From positions 29,244,465-29,308,464 of the forward strand of contig OU862924.1 of the NCBI GenBank assembly GCA_917880885.1: 64,000 bases of DNA. Direction: 5' to 3'. The translations under genes and the position numbers were made by a program. This DNA comes from Limnephilus marmoratus (lineage: Eukaryota; Arthropoda; Insecta; Trichoptera; Limnephilidae). The notes under the pieces were generated by a model that worked only from the letters and a program-made list of their open reading frames with translations, was not told the DNA's origin and did not search any database. Of the stretch, positions 10,190 through 21,420 are shown in pieces (the first letter of the stretch is position 1; each line of letters begins with the position of its first letter).

Positions 10190-10720
10190 TCGCCCTCGGC
10201 TTTGCTCGCGTAGTATTAGGGGGTTCCCACTCCGCCTCCTCCACCTTCCCTATCCCGACTCCCCCCCACTTTCCTCCCCCTCCCCCTCCCCTCACAACCC
10301 CTCTATTAAAGCACCATATTAAAGCGTAACAATCAAACACACGCAGTTACGCATTATAATATTAGTATAGATTAGTATTTTTTATTTAGTATTATTTATT
10401 AATATTTTTTTATATTTGAGTTTTAACTATCAAAGGGATCTCCACAGTAACCAGAACAAATAACAAAATGACAGCGCACGTCAAATAATTACTTATAGTT
10501 AGCAAGCAACGATTTGTTTTGATTTTAGTCTGGACCATAAACGTATAATAAATAATTTCATAACGCCAGAGCTTACCAATATGTACAGCCTATATTACTC
10601 GCAAATAATGTAGCTTTCTATTAGTGAAAGAATTTTTAAAGTCCATTCAGTATTTTTTGCGTGAAAGAGTAACAAACATACATACATCCATACAAACTTT
10701 CGCCATTATAATAGTTGGAT
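10190..10720 (+). mobile_element. CTAGCTTTCGCCC-type interspersed element
   Basis: The head AACTAGCTTTCGCCCTCGGC and tail GTAACAAACATACATACATC, then ACTTTCGCCATTATAATAGT, are typical of a dispersed insect repeat class with fixed ends. The first 110 bp has a polypyrimidine core. There is no coding capacity. Confidence 0.7.
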
Positions 10721-11526
10721 ATGAAAAATGTACTTATTTTAACAACTGGATACTTCTTTTCAAAAATTAAACAAGTTTGAAACGTGCGGTATGAGAATTA
10801 ATAATTATTATCCATGTGAGTATTTTCTTTGTTGATGCAAAGACAATGCGATATCTGCTATATATATATCCTGACAATATACTCGTACTTGGAAATGCTG
10901 CTTGTTCAGTGATGAAGGATTTAACCAGCAGAACGGAATTAATATTAGGTCCGGCAGCTCTCGTGGGATCTCATTTCATATTCCACCCTTGCTTACGATC
11001 ACCGACTATTTTCGACTCCATGTAAATTGTAAATACGCGGGGGAGTAAAATGTAAAATCATCTAACAAGGAAAACAAACACACGACAGGCGAAGATAAAA
11101 GGCTCGTCGGGGAATTCTCAGGCTCGTGGGCGGAGAAACAACCTCGGAGTTTGAAGGCGAGAGGAGGTAACATGGCAAGGATCCAAGGACAGTCACTCTG
11201 GACAACTGGCAACAAGGACAACTGTTAACAAGAACAACTCTCAAGGCGAAAATTGAAACTTGTTGTTTGTGTGTGTACAATTCTTCTTTCGAACAATGAT
11301 GACTTGTCCAAAATTAATTGGTATCATTCTTGAACTATTAAGTATGCATTTTGTAACAAACGCGTTAAATTTCACGCCTTTTCTTTGCTAGGTGCCTAGG
11401 AAATATTTAAAATTTACTAGTAATTACTACCCAACTTCGACCGAGTTTTAAAATTCCTTCACAACTGAAGAGAAATAAAGCTTACTGACAAAACACAATA
11501 TGGCGCCTGGTTTAGTATTATTTTTT
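10721..11526. other. No supported gene
   Basis: There are open frames of about 70 codons at 10816-11025 (+) and 11006-11280 (-, two overlapping frames). None shows a domain, splice-linked extension or repeat identity. They could be parts of exons, but I cannot support that. Confidence 0.35.
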
Positions 11527-11790
11527 TGAAGTGAAAATTTATTTAGCACTGTTGTGATTTGTTACTTGATGAAACGAAAAATAGCGACACTAAAAAGAGA
11601 CGAACACAGGATTTAGCCTGCGTGAAAATGAGATAGTATAATCGGTCTCCTCTTCAAGCAGTGCTTCGTAGCCTATCGGTCTATTCTTTGTGCGATGCTT
11701 CTTAGTCTCCCCACTCTTGCCTACTTTAGTTTTCTGAAGGTTTCACTTCTACCACGAGTGAATTGCACACTCCGTTTTTTGATAAATGAA
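11527..11790 (+). mobile_element. Family I MITE-like element, nearly complete
   Basis: It runs from TTGAAGTGAAAATTTATTTA through GACACTAAAAAGAGACGAAC to GAAGGTTTCACTTCTACCAC. A short internal duplication (GTGCTTCGTAGCC, then GTGCGATGCTTCTTAGTC) is specific to this copy. The inverted ends are GAAGTGAAA. Confidence 0.65.
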
Positions 11791-12318
11791 CATTTAAATG
11801 TTTTAGGGTTGTTGAACAATTTATCAAAATTCAAGTTTGGTGAACGTTCCATTCAAATTCTATTAATATTTCATCACGGGCCAGTTGTTTCTCAATACTT
11901 GGGTAATAACGGAACTTAATTAGAACTTCCACCGAACTTGAAAATTTGAACAATTCATCAAATGTTCTATTCGAGTTCTGATATTATTTCAGTTCCAGTG
12001 AAGTGATAACAAAACTTGAATAGAATTTTCACAGAAGTTGAAATATAACTTCTAAATTTGATTGATTGTTCAAATTCTGTAAAACAAACCGTCCTTAGAG
12101 TCCATCATGGAAAGAAAGTTATTTCAAAATAGTTGCGAAGACCTAGAAATTGAAAATATAAAAATCTGTGCTACTTTTATGATGTCAGAGAACGCCGATT
12201 TTGGATTTATAAAGCTTTGTTAAAAAATAAATTAAATGTAGATAATATTCACCTTGTTTAGAACTAAAATACGCCTGTGTAGTCTGCTAAGCCAAGAAAT
12301 GATAGATGTATCTGTTAT
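11791..12318. other. No gene; loose inverted similarity
   Basis: Stretches such as GTTCCATTCAAATTCTATTA and CAAAACTTGAATAGAATTTT hint at a very old inverted element between about 11810 and 12070. This is too diverged to define. Confidence 0.3.
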
Positions 12319-12835
12319 GGTTCCATGACAGTCCATCCTGCGACAATTCATCCGGCGACAGTTCATCCTGCGACAGTTCATCCGGCCGACAGTTCATCCT
12401 GCCGACAGTTCATCCTGCCGACAGTTCATCCCGCCGACAATTCATTCGGCGACAATTCATCCTGACAATTCAACCTAACCTAACCTAACCTGTAAGTATA
12501 TTGTATTACTAAATTTTAATTTTGTTATACACGCATGCTTCTTCGGAGAGTCGAAATTATTGTTAGTAAAAATATTTTTACAGTGGATTTCCACTCAAGA
12601 TGCCTTCAGATATAAGTATATCGATTTTGGTTGTACGGCCGTATATCCTCTTTGCATATTTACTTAATAAAAATCTTCTAAATGATCAGGCAGGATGAAT
12701 TGTCGCCGGATGAATTGCAGTGGGATGAACTGTCGGCAGGATGGACTATCGGCAGGATGAACTGTCGGCCGGATGAACTGTCGCAGGATAAACTGTCGCC
12801 GGATGAATTGTCGCAGGACGAATTGTCGGGTCACC
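12319..12835. mobile_element. Family F element with minisatellite termini
   Basis: The left arm (12319-12470) is about nine tandem units like CCGACAGTTCATCCTG; the right arm (12690-12835) is the same array inverted (GGCAGGATGAACTGTCGG). The outer ends are GGTTCCATGACAGT and the inverse of TCGGGTCACC. A short CCTAA tract follows the left arm. The 200-bp core also occurs, inverted, at 61990-62170. The open frame at 12306-12488 is only the repeat read through. Confidence 0.75.
12470..12492 (-). repeat. Interstitial (CCTAA)n tract
   Basis: Four CCTAA units (TTAGG on the other strand) lie between the minisatellite arm and the core of family F. Confidence 0.7.
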
Positions 12836-13284
12836 ATCTGTTATACCTGCTCAGGTAGTTATTTACTGTACGTGTAGTGAAAATATCTAAGATTTCCAGT
12901 GAAAAATACTCAAACCCTTATATTTTATATTCCAAGAAATAAATACCAAAATGTCTGTAATAATAATTAATAAACCAGTTAAATAAAGCATTTTCGATGG
13001 TTTTACCTAAAATTCCAGTGCCTTATTCATTTAGAACTTAAAAGCTTACGGTCTGAGAACTTTTTCACCGGAATCCTTACACAATTTCCTAACCAGCCAT
13101 TTAGAATATTTACAGGTGAATCATTCGCAGCATTTCTTACAGCATACTACAAAAAGTTTGTTTTTGAGTTCTGACATTTAATTAACAATTAACATAACCA
13201 ACGAATGTTCAGAAAATTTGAGAATTCTTTGAATATTCTATCTGCATTTCAATCTAAGTCATAGATACTCTAATTTTCGCCTTG
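12836..13284. other. AT-rich DNA, nothing recognised
   Basis: No open frame or repeat could be supported here. Confidence 0.3.
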
Positions 13285-13410
13285 GGAAAGTCCACTATCA
13301 AGAATTTCAATTGCTTAAAATGGCTTTAGCCGTGTTTGGTAACTAGATTTGAATGGCCAGGTGCTTCCCTATCTTCTTCTTCCCGCCGTCCTTTCTTCTG
13401 CTTTCCCTTC
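13285..13410 (+). mobile_element. Family A 5' fragment
   Basis: It contains TTGCTTAAAATGGCTTTAGC, then CGTGTTTGGTAACTAGATTT and GGCCAGGTGCTTCC, matching the 5' half of family A; the poly-A half is absent. Confidence 0.55.
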
Positions 13411-13459
13411 AATTAATTGATGGAATGACGAAGAACTGGAGTAACCAGAACAAGTTTAA

Positions 13460-14112
13460 TTGCACCTTAGTAAAGACGGTAGAAGGGAAACCTTCAAAAC
13501 ATTAAAGTACACAAGAGTGGGGAGGCTAAAAAGCACCCAACAAAGAGGAGACTGATAGGCTACGAAGCACCGCACAACGATTATATTATCTCTCTAGCAG
13601 ACCCGGCTACACGTTGCTGTGGCTAACGAAACACAACGCCATTACCCAACCTTTATAAAGTTCACACCACCCGCTTGCCAGCGTAACCCTTGAATATTTG
13701 AATTTATTGGCTTTTTCTACTATAATAAGCATGTATTATACATATAAACTAATTAACTCGCCACTAATTATACAATGCTTGCAATGCAACACTGGATATT
13801 TGAAAAGGGAAAATCAAATACCTACTTACTCTAGGACATCTATTTTCCAATTTCTTCTTGGAAAATTGTATTTTCTTTGAATTTCTCGGCTTTTCTCTAA
13901 TATATTCGTAATTTACATGTATTATACACATAAACATTCATCTTCAATCACTCTATCTATTGGTGAAAACCGTATGAAAATCCGTTGCGTAGTTTAAAAG
14001 ATTAATGCGCACATACATTTTGAGCGACTTCATTTTATACAATGTAATGTAATGATAATGATGATAATGGTAATGATTATCTCATTCTCTCACAGGTTAA
14101 ATCCTATAGATG
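13460..14112 (-). mobile_element. Family I copy split by another element
   Basis: Segment 13460-13603 (GACGGTAGAAGGGAAACCTT to GATTATATTATCTCTC) and segment 14076-14112 (TATCTCATTCTCTCACAGGT and on) belong to one family I copy. The intervening 470 bp is a separate element. Confidence 0.6.
13604..14075 (+). mobile_element. CTAGCAGACCCGG-type interspersed element
   Basis: It begins CTAGCAGACCCGGCTACACG and ends with GAAAATCCGTTGCGTAGTTT, then an (ATG/ATA)n tail at 14041-14075. The reverse complement of head and tail recurs at 40665-40963. The open frame at 13698-13880 lies inside and has no domain. Confidence 0.65.
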
Positions 14113-14224
14113 TATGTATAATGTTTGAAGTAAGAAGGTAAAAAAAACTGCTAATTGTAAGTACAACATTTTGAAAAATAAAAAATTAGCGAAGTGAAAA
14201 AAATTCGAAAAATACATTCATTTT

Positions 14225-14381
14225 GGTTCAACCAAATAACTCAACAAAATGGCACTTCATCTCTCCTTTGAGAAGTCATTAAAAGTGATGAAAAAAAATA
14301 GCTTGCGTCAGGTTATGTTACGGCAATTTTTTTTCGTCACTTTTAATGACTTTTGAAAGGGTGTTGAGTTGTCATGTAACC
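14225..14381. mobile_element. Family P MITE
   Basis: The inverted ends are GGTTCAACCAAATAACTCAA and the inverse of GAGTTGTCATGTAACC. Next inside are inverted GAAGTCATTAAAAGTGATGA-type blocks. This is one of four related copies in the window. Confidence 0.6.
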
Positions 14382-14756
14382 GTATAATCATACCTACACA
14401 AGCGATCGAAAAAACGTCTAGACCAATTTAACCAATGCGAATGTAACTTCCGAAATTCATCAATTTCGGGGAAACCGCCTAGCAGTCTACCACTTCCACC
14501 AGTCTACCGCAATATCTCTCCAATCTGTGAAGTTACCCGAATAATTGTTTGAAACGTGCGGTGTAGACTATACCACAGCATTTTTCTTTTTCAGCACCTA
14601 CCATGTTTTTTGTTGTTGTTTTTTTAGTGTTAATGAACTCGGTATTTTTGTTGGACTTTATATTCGACATAAAGGCAAAAAGAATATCTTTTATTTTTTC
14701 GATAGTGGGAGATTTTTATTGTAAATCTTAACGTCACCTTGGTTATTGGTAATCGT
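14382..14756. other. No gene recognised
   Basis: No repeat or coding signal. The minus-strand open frame from 14630 begins here but owes most of its length to the family B copy to the right. Confidence 0.3.
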
Positions 14757-15136
14757 TTAATATGGGTACCGTCGTCCCGGAAACCATTTATTGGATAACT
14801 AATACTTCCGCCATAGGTCACCCAAATACATGTGGTGACTTTGCAGGGGTGCCCGTGTTTATGAAATGAGATTTGTCTATGTCTTGGCGGCGGATGAGTC
14901 TGCCCGCCTTCTGCGTGGCGGACCGGATCGAGAGATAATGGTTGACGAAAGCCTTTTGACCTCTCCAGCCGGACGGATTTAAATTTTGGACACACTGACC
15001 CCAGATACCTACTCACCCGTCATTTTTCCTTACAATAACTTCTTCTCTTTGCTATTCTTAAAAATACCCTCCCGATAGCATCGATCAACATTAAAGAAAA
15101 AGTTTTCCCCAAGGCGTGGATCTAATGTAAAAAAAA
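14757..15136 (+). mobile_element. Family B element
   Basis: It runs from TATGGGTACCGTCGTCCCGG through TGTCTTGGCGGCGGATGAGT to GTGGATCTAATGTAAAAAAA. Its minus strand stays open for 128 codons, as it does in the 56577 copy. The frame is a by-product of GC content unless the family once encoded a peptide. Confidence 0.65.
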
Positions 15137-15257
15137 ACTTTAAATACATGCCCCTTATGTAACGCAGCGCGATGACCCTCTTCATGTAAATTGAATAAAT
15201 TTATCTCCTAAGCATTTTCCTCCGGGGCTAAAACTTTACATAAAAAGGTTGTTGTTC

Positions 15258-15327
15258 TTGAATCTACTTGCTTCTACTTGAGTCTACTTGACTCTTCTCG
15301 ACTCTATTTGACTCTATTCAACTCTAG
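15258..15327 (+). repeat. 10-bp minisatellite, 7 units
   Basis: Units of the form TTGA(C/A)TCTA(C/T) are repeated seven times in register (TTGAATCTAC, TTGCTTCTAC, TTGAGTCTAC and so on). Confidence 0.8.
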
Positions 15328-17187
15328 ACAAGAACCAAAACTTTTTTTTGCATTTAGGCAAATTGGAAATTCACAATAGTGTAATACTTTTACGTTCAAA
15401 TTAGATAGCCTTGATATAATATATCCAAAACTTATCCAAAAACAGCATTTAAACGAAAAACCTTTTATTGCTCAAGCAAATTCATAAAAAATGATAAAAA
15501 ATTCACCAAAATTTAATTTTATAGTTGGAATAAGGAGCCAATTTACGTAAATAATAATTGACAGTTTTCTATGACAACTTTTTATTATTACTTCGAAAAC
15601 CCATATTTATGAATTTGCTTTGCAAGTGTTACACTTACGGAAAGTCTTTATTATTTACACAACGGAGCGGATAAGTCGACAGTCCCGAATGATGTTCGTA
15701 TTTTCGGAATTTTCTATGAATTTATAATAAACTGTTTTTATACATTGAATAATAATATTATTAAATATATAAAAAAGTATTTCCTTATTTGCTACATTTT
15801 GTGACGTTAAATACTTACTTGTAATTCATACCCTCCAAACCTGGTCATCCATCCATGAATAGAATAAATAATCACATACAAAGCCAGCAAGCAAGCCATG
15901 AGGTTAGGTAGCAATAATAAGTAGGTTTGGGAACAATGTATAATTTATTATAAAAAAATCAAACCCTGCCCTTGGAACATATTATAATGATTAGCTATGA
16001 GACTCTAAGTTAAACAACGGAAATAATCATCAGGGGTGACTGGTTACGATGTATCGTACCCAGCTGTAAATGTTTGAAGTTTCTCGACACGTGTCAATAA
16101 GAAAGAAATTATATTGTAACGACATAAGAAAATTACTGATGGGCGCCTGTGACGTAAAACGTAACATATTTATGAATCAGTAATCCCTAAAAATAATCTA
16201 TAAAGCACAATCTCGAACTGTTAATAATATGAGTAATTTAAATCTCACTTCTCGTGATCCAAAATGTCTTGAGTCCAGCAATATAACAGCCCGTCACACA
16301 AAAACACCTGCTCGATCTGTGGTACTGCCGTCAACTCAAGCGCCCGAACTTTTCCCGAAGCATCTCGAAACATCTGCCGCCCCTTCGGAGTGCAATGCTG
16401 CCAACCAAATCATGCGAAATTTGCGAATCGCTCACGACGCTAGCAGCAAATGTTACAATTTCTCTACTGCAAAACTACAAAACCACACATCTGACATTAT
16501 TTTTCGGGACCGATATCGTCTGTAATACAATGCATATCCTACATTAGCGAGATATTTTTCTTAGTATCTGGCAAATTAACTTTCATTCGAACAAGTAATT
16601 TCAACAGAATAATTTGACATTAAATTTGTTAGAATTTCTTATTCAACAACTAACTTTATAATAATATTGTGTGCTGCTGCCAGATCTCGAGAACTTGCGA
16701 AAGGTAACTCTCTCCAGGACAAAAGTCCTGGACAAACTACGGCTCGAAGCCCGCAGGGTACATCATTTTTTGCAAACTTATGTCGTCAAATAAACTTTTG
16801 AGAAATAACATCTTTGAAAATACAAAATGCCTCCTTAGATATTTCAGAACAATTAATACTAAACGCAAACGTCTACTGAAGTTTTCATCCAAATCATTTA
16901 AAAGTCAGGACTTTTAAAGATTTCATATCTCTTCCCAGGGTCAAGAGTCAAGAATATTAAGAAGTTTTACTTTTCGTCGTCTTTTAACCAACGTAAGCCT
17001 TACATTGCTGATCATTAGAGTCTTTTACATTAATCAACATGATGAAATGATATAGTTCTCACGTCTCTTATTTATTTTAGATTATAATGAAAATGTTAAT
17101 GCGTGCTATCAGTTGCGTTAACTTGGAAAATAAAAACGCTGTAACTTTAATATTTTTCTTACTTTCAACGAACAGATTTTTCACTTT
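15328..17187. other. AT-rich DNA, one unexplained open frame
   Basis: A 98-codon frame at 16229-16525 (+) starts MSNLNLTSRDPKCLESSNIT. It has no recognised domain and no flanking splice-site pair that I trust. Nothing else is recognised. Confidence 0.3.
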
Positions 17188-17998
17188 AAGGTTAAACGTC
17201 ACGTACATTATAATCTATGCATTCACAGATGTCGCCAATCAAATTATTTTAGGTTTGTAATACTTTTTGCATGTTACGCTTTAAAACATTAAGGTAAATT
17301 AATTGTTTGCACCCGTACATATTTAATGTGAACAAAAATAAATAGTTTTGTCCATAAAAAAACCCAAATCTTTCAAGAAAGGCTGAAAAATTCAATTTTA
17401 TATCGGTGACTCAATCCAATATTGTATTTTTCAGTCTTTCTTGAAAGATTTAGATTTGTTTATGGACAAAACTATTTATTTATATTCATATTAAATAACA
17501 ATTAATTAATTAACCTTAATATTTTAAAGAGTAACGTGCAAAAAGAATTAAAAACCTACCGTGACGTTTTACCTTAAGGTCCAACGTAACGTACTATAAT
17601 CTACGCATTCACAGATGGCGCCGATTAAATTATTTTAGGTTTTTTACACTTTTTGCACTTATGATTAAAAATAATAAGATGAATTAATTGTTTACGCCCG
17701 TACATATTCAATATAAATCAGAATAAATAGTTTTGTCCATAAACAAACCCAAATCTTTCGAGAAAGGCTGACAAATCCAACTTTGTATCGATGACTCAAT
17801 CCAATATTGTGTTTGTTAGCCGTCCTTGTAAGATGGACAAAACTATTTATTTTTATTCATACCAAATAAGTACGGGCGCAAATAATTAATTCAACTTAAT
17901 ATTTTAAAGCATAACTTGCAAAAGTGTTAAAAACCTAAAATAATTAAATTGGCGCCACCTATGAATGTGTAGATTATAACGTACGTTACGTTTAACCT
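17188..17998. mobile_element. Family O: two tandem palindromic units
   Basis: The outer ends are inverted (AAGGTTAAACGTCACGTACA at 17188 and the inverse of GTACGTTACGTTTAACCTTT at the right end). The interior is two head-to-tail palindromic units of about 400 bp (17188-17575 and 17575-17998), each with TTTTGTCCATAAACAAACCC inverted around a TCCAATATTGT centre. A third, single, diverged copy is at 21190-21420. No coding capacity is present. Confidence 0.7.
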
Positions 17999-18556
17999 TT
18001 CAGTGGCAATGTTTCCCCAGTGGGAACCGATCTTTACAATACCAGAACCTTATATTTATTATAATCCAAAAACCTACGCACTTCATAACAAATCATTCAA
18101 GGTTCATATTTCCAATGTCTAAATAAAATACCATATATCCCACAACCAAAACCGATCGGTTTTTTGTTTTGTTTCGGGTTCATCATAAAATTCCACTTAT
18201 TTCTCAGGGGAAAAACATATGATTATCTTTTAGATAAACCAATCTATTTCACTTTCTAATCCAGTTCATTTATAATAATGACAGTCATTGAAAACGCCAA
18301 ATTTCTCTTAAAATGTAGAAATTATCGTTAAATTTATCTGCAGTGGTTTTCATGAACCGTGTTATTATTTAATGAAATACCGCAGAATATGAACATTAAG
18401 AACAATATCATCTCTTGTTACCGTATTTCGGGTATTATTTAACTGAGGCCGGACGGATTACACCAATTTATTAAATACGTATAAGTATGCAAAGGTATAA
18501 TTTTCACCGCCGGGGAATTTAGAATTAAATTTTGCCGAGAAGGAAATTATTATTAT
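17999..18556. other. No gene recognised
   Basis: AT-rich sequence without long open frames or repeats seen elsewhere. Confidence 0.3.
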
Positions 18557-18953
18557 TGAGGAAGAAGATAACAATAATAATCTAAACGAAAATATTAAAG
18601 AGAACAAGACACAGAAAACAGAAAAAAACAAAGGTCATGAAAGAGAACAAGACACAGAAAACAGAAAAAAACAAAGGTCGCAACTGGGACTCGAACCCAG
18701 ACCTCTCGTCTAACCGGGACGTGCCCGTTAACCAATATCGCTATTGCTCCCTTCTGTCAAGCCGTCATAATAGTCAATCTCAAATTTAAAATTTTTAGAA
18801 TTAACAATAGTTTCTACTAACTACTTATTTTTCCGTATTATAGTTGTATTATATATTATTATTGTAGTTGCGACCATTGTCTTTTTTCTGTTTTCTGTGT
18901 CTTGTTCTCTTTCATATTTTCGTTTAGATTATTATTGTTATCTTCTTCTTTAA
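18557..18953. mobile_element. Foldback element holding a tRNA-like sequence
   Basis: The left arm (GAAGAAGATAACAATAATAA, then TCTAAACGAAAATAT, then GAGAACAAGACACAGAAAAC) is inverted at 18868-18953. The left arm has an extra tandem copy of the AGAGAACAAGACACAGAAAA segment. The loop contains a tRNA-like sequence and unique AT-rich DNA. Confidence 0.75.
18676..18752 (-). tRNA. tRNA-like sequence, probably a pseudogene
   Basis: On the minus strand it has a perfect 5-bp T stem with CTGGG TTCGAGT CCCAG (a consensus B box). It also has a 4-bp anticodon stem with loop CCGGTTA and an acceptor pairing broken by two mismatches. The D stem does not close. Loop position 33 is C, not the near-universal U, so function as a tRNA is doubtful. 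Confidence 0.5.
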
Positions 18954-20084
18954 TGATATATTATGTTGACGGGAATAACCTTCAAAAGCCATAAAAGAGA
19001 GTTTTTCTTATAAAAAATTGAATTATTGTTATTTAAAGATGAACCGTCAGAGGATTTTTGAATTAAATAAGGATATCTCTCGTCCAGGATGATATCAGTT
19101 TTTTTAAAGCAAACAAAAACTCTATAACCGTGAATGCTGGCATTATGAAATTCGTACGGTCTTTGCATTTGGGTTAATGGAATTTATTTAGTTCACAATA
19201 TTATTTAATCTTTGATGAAACTTTTAAATACCCATTTGACTGCCAAAACGCGTATCGTCTGTTCTATATTGTTCGACACTTGTGTTGTTTAATAAGAAAA
19301 TATGTACTTAGTTGAAATCCATTTTTTTAATAATACAATTAAAATCTGTAGAATCTCTAGTAGTCTCTGGATTCATGAGATGTCCGAAACGTTGGCTAAT
19401 GAAGGAGGCAGCGCTACACGGCCAAATAATCTAAAATAATTCAAGACTTGCTTATTTTTTACTTGCAATACGAGAGAAATGTTTTAGAAATGTCATGTAT
19501 AATGGGTAAGTAATATGTGTAATCGGTAGATATCTACTTTATAACTTGCCTGAATTTGTTCAAACAAACAGTTCTAACTTTGAAAATCTGACTTAAATTC
19601 CAAGCAAATCCGAGTTTTAGAGTTCATTTAATCGTAGTTACAGACACTCGACCTAAATCAGTATTTAAAATGTATTTTTACAACCTGACCGGTCATAGTC
19701 AGTCTAATCCGCGTATTAAGCTAGTAAAACTACACATGTTTGTCAAATAATTGCCACTAAAAAGGTTGCTATTGTTGTCACTGATCGGTTTCAACCGGAA
19801 AAATCTGAATCTCAGTAGGAAAATGTAAACAATGATCCGGAACATAAATATAAACCTTGTTTATTCCCTGACATTTAGAGAACGTACATAATATCGAAGA
19901 AATGAGTACTATATTTGTAGCACAACTTTTCTACTAGAGTTATTGGCAAATCAACTAAATGTTATTTTGTCCTTCTCCATATTTCAAATTACAAATCGTG
20001 TCTTTTTTGTAAGATATTATTTTACTTAGGTAGCTTGCATTTGTCCTCCTTCATTGCGCTACCGATATTTTCCCGAGTGGTAGA
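18954..20084. other. AT-rich DNA, nothing recognised
   Basis: A 72-codon minus-strand frame at 18950-19168 shows no family motif. No repeat is recognised. Confidence 0.3.
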
Positions 20085-20235
20085 TTTTTTTTTTACATTA
20101 ACTCCACACATGAGACCCTGAGGAAAATTCGAAGGAAAAAGGTGTGAGGGGCGGGTATGAATCTGGGGGTCAGTGTATCCAGGAGTGACGGGTTTTAGGG
20201 AACCCCACCACTTTCCCAACGGCGTTATAAGGAAA
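20085..20235 (-). mobile_element. Family B 3' fragment
   Basis: Read on the minus strand it ends GTGTGGAGTTAATGTAAAAA, preceded by the ACACTGACCCCCAGATTCAT block. This gives clear support for a poly-A end of family B. Confidence 0.65.
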
Positions 20236-20612
20236 CATATGATTTCCTCCTGCACCGCACACGTCAAGACTCTACTTTTTTTTTGAACGAAGCTTCATTT
20301 ATTTGTACGACTCTAGACCCTCCAATGTCCATGCATACGGGGTTAGTAAGCAGTATGCAAGTACTCACATTAACATTATACAAAAGATAAATAGAAGTAG
20401 CAGCCCGTGGAATAATTCTTCTGAAATAGGTAACATCAAAAAGAGATAATAGTGTCAGTAAAAGAAAAAGAAAAATAACGGCTATGACCAGTCAAGGAAA
20501 CCTTCTGAAAATAAAATAAGTAATGAGGAAAAAACAGTTATATGATTATGTTATAATGTAAGTAATTACTATAATAGCAGAAAGAAAATAAAATATTTAA
20601 AAAGAAAAGCCA
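20236..20612. other. Spacer without gene
   Basis: Purine-rich AT DNA with no feature recognised. Confidence 0.3.
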
Positions 20613-20893
20613 GAGAAAGTATTCCATAGACCACCGGGTAGTCCCGATGAGAATGCGTATAGCAATCGTCCCAACCGCAGACAATGCTCGAAGTCCAGGA
20701 GTGACGGATGTATAAACCTATCCCTCCAACTGCGGTGCAAGGCGATGGGGTGAGAGTTCGGCTGGAAAGGTCGAAAGGCCGGACACCCCTGCTAAGTAAC
20801 CAAACGTAGCGAACCACTCGGGGTGAGGTGTTGGTTATCCAATAAATGGTTCCCGGGGAGGCGGGAACCATACCCGCCTCCCAAATTGTAAGC
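20613..20893 (-). mobile_element. Family B 5' part
   Basis: On the minus strand it starts CAATTTGGGAGGCGGGTATG and runs through GTTCGCTACGTTTGGTTACT and ATCGCCTTGCACCGCAGTTG, then diverges into DNA unlike other copies. It lies head to head with the family A copy just to the right. Confidence 0.65.
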
Positions 20894-20900
20894 ATACTTT

Positions 20901-21128
20901 AAGTATCGCCCTGGTGACCATTCAGAATTGAAAAGTTGCTTGAAATGGTAAGTGGTGTTTGGTGAACAGATACGAATGATCAGCTAATTCCCCACCTTCC
21001 TCATCCCATCTTCTTCTCCTACGCACTCACTTCAGCCTCACATAGTATCCAGTTGGGGATGCCATAGTCTCTTTGGCACCAGACGGTCGGGAACATTTGA
21101 GACTTCTGGGCGGTACTCACGTTAAAAA
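20901..21128 (+). mobile_element. Family A element
   Basis: It begins AAGTATCGCCCTGGTGACCA and ends GGGCGGTACTCACGTTAAAA. The order of blocks matches the 3131-3430 copy. Only about 8 bp separates its 5' end from the 5' end of the family B copy on the opposite strand. Confidence 0.65.
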
Positions 21129-21189
21129 AACCCAAAGCATTAAAGAGTCACTTAAAAAAATTCTTAATCTACTCTTTCATCGATGGGGC

Positions 21190-21420
21190 GATTTTAAATA
21201 TTTTACGGTAAAACGCTTTTTACAAGTTATGCTTTAAAATATTAGGATGAATTAATTGTTTGCGACCACGTGTACGCAATATGGATATGAATAAACAGTT
21301 TTGTCCGTAAACAAACTCGAATCACACTCGCAGCAATTCATTCACATTAATATTTTAAAACATCTTTTAAAAACTGTTTTTTTCTAAAATAATAATTAAA
21401 CTTGTGCCATCCCTGAAAGA
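21190..21420 (+). mobile_element. Family O, diverged single copy
   Basis: Shared blocks include TTATGCTTTAAAATATTAGG, ATGAATTAATTGTTTGCG and AGTTTTGTCCGTAAACAAAC. The right arm is degraded. Confidence 0.55.

Noticed and set aside
14630..15016. 128-codon minus frame as a protein gene
   Set aside because: Lies over a family B copy; the same frame is open in another copy of that repeat.
16229..16525. 98-codon frame as a gene
   Set aside because: No domain, no credible exon borders, base use like the surroundings.
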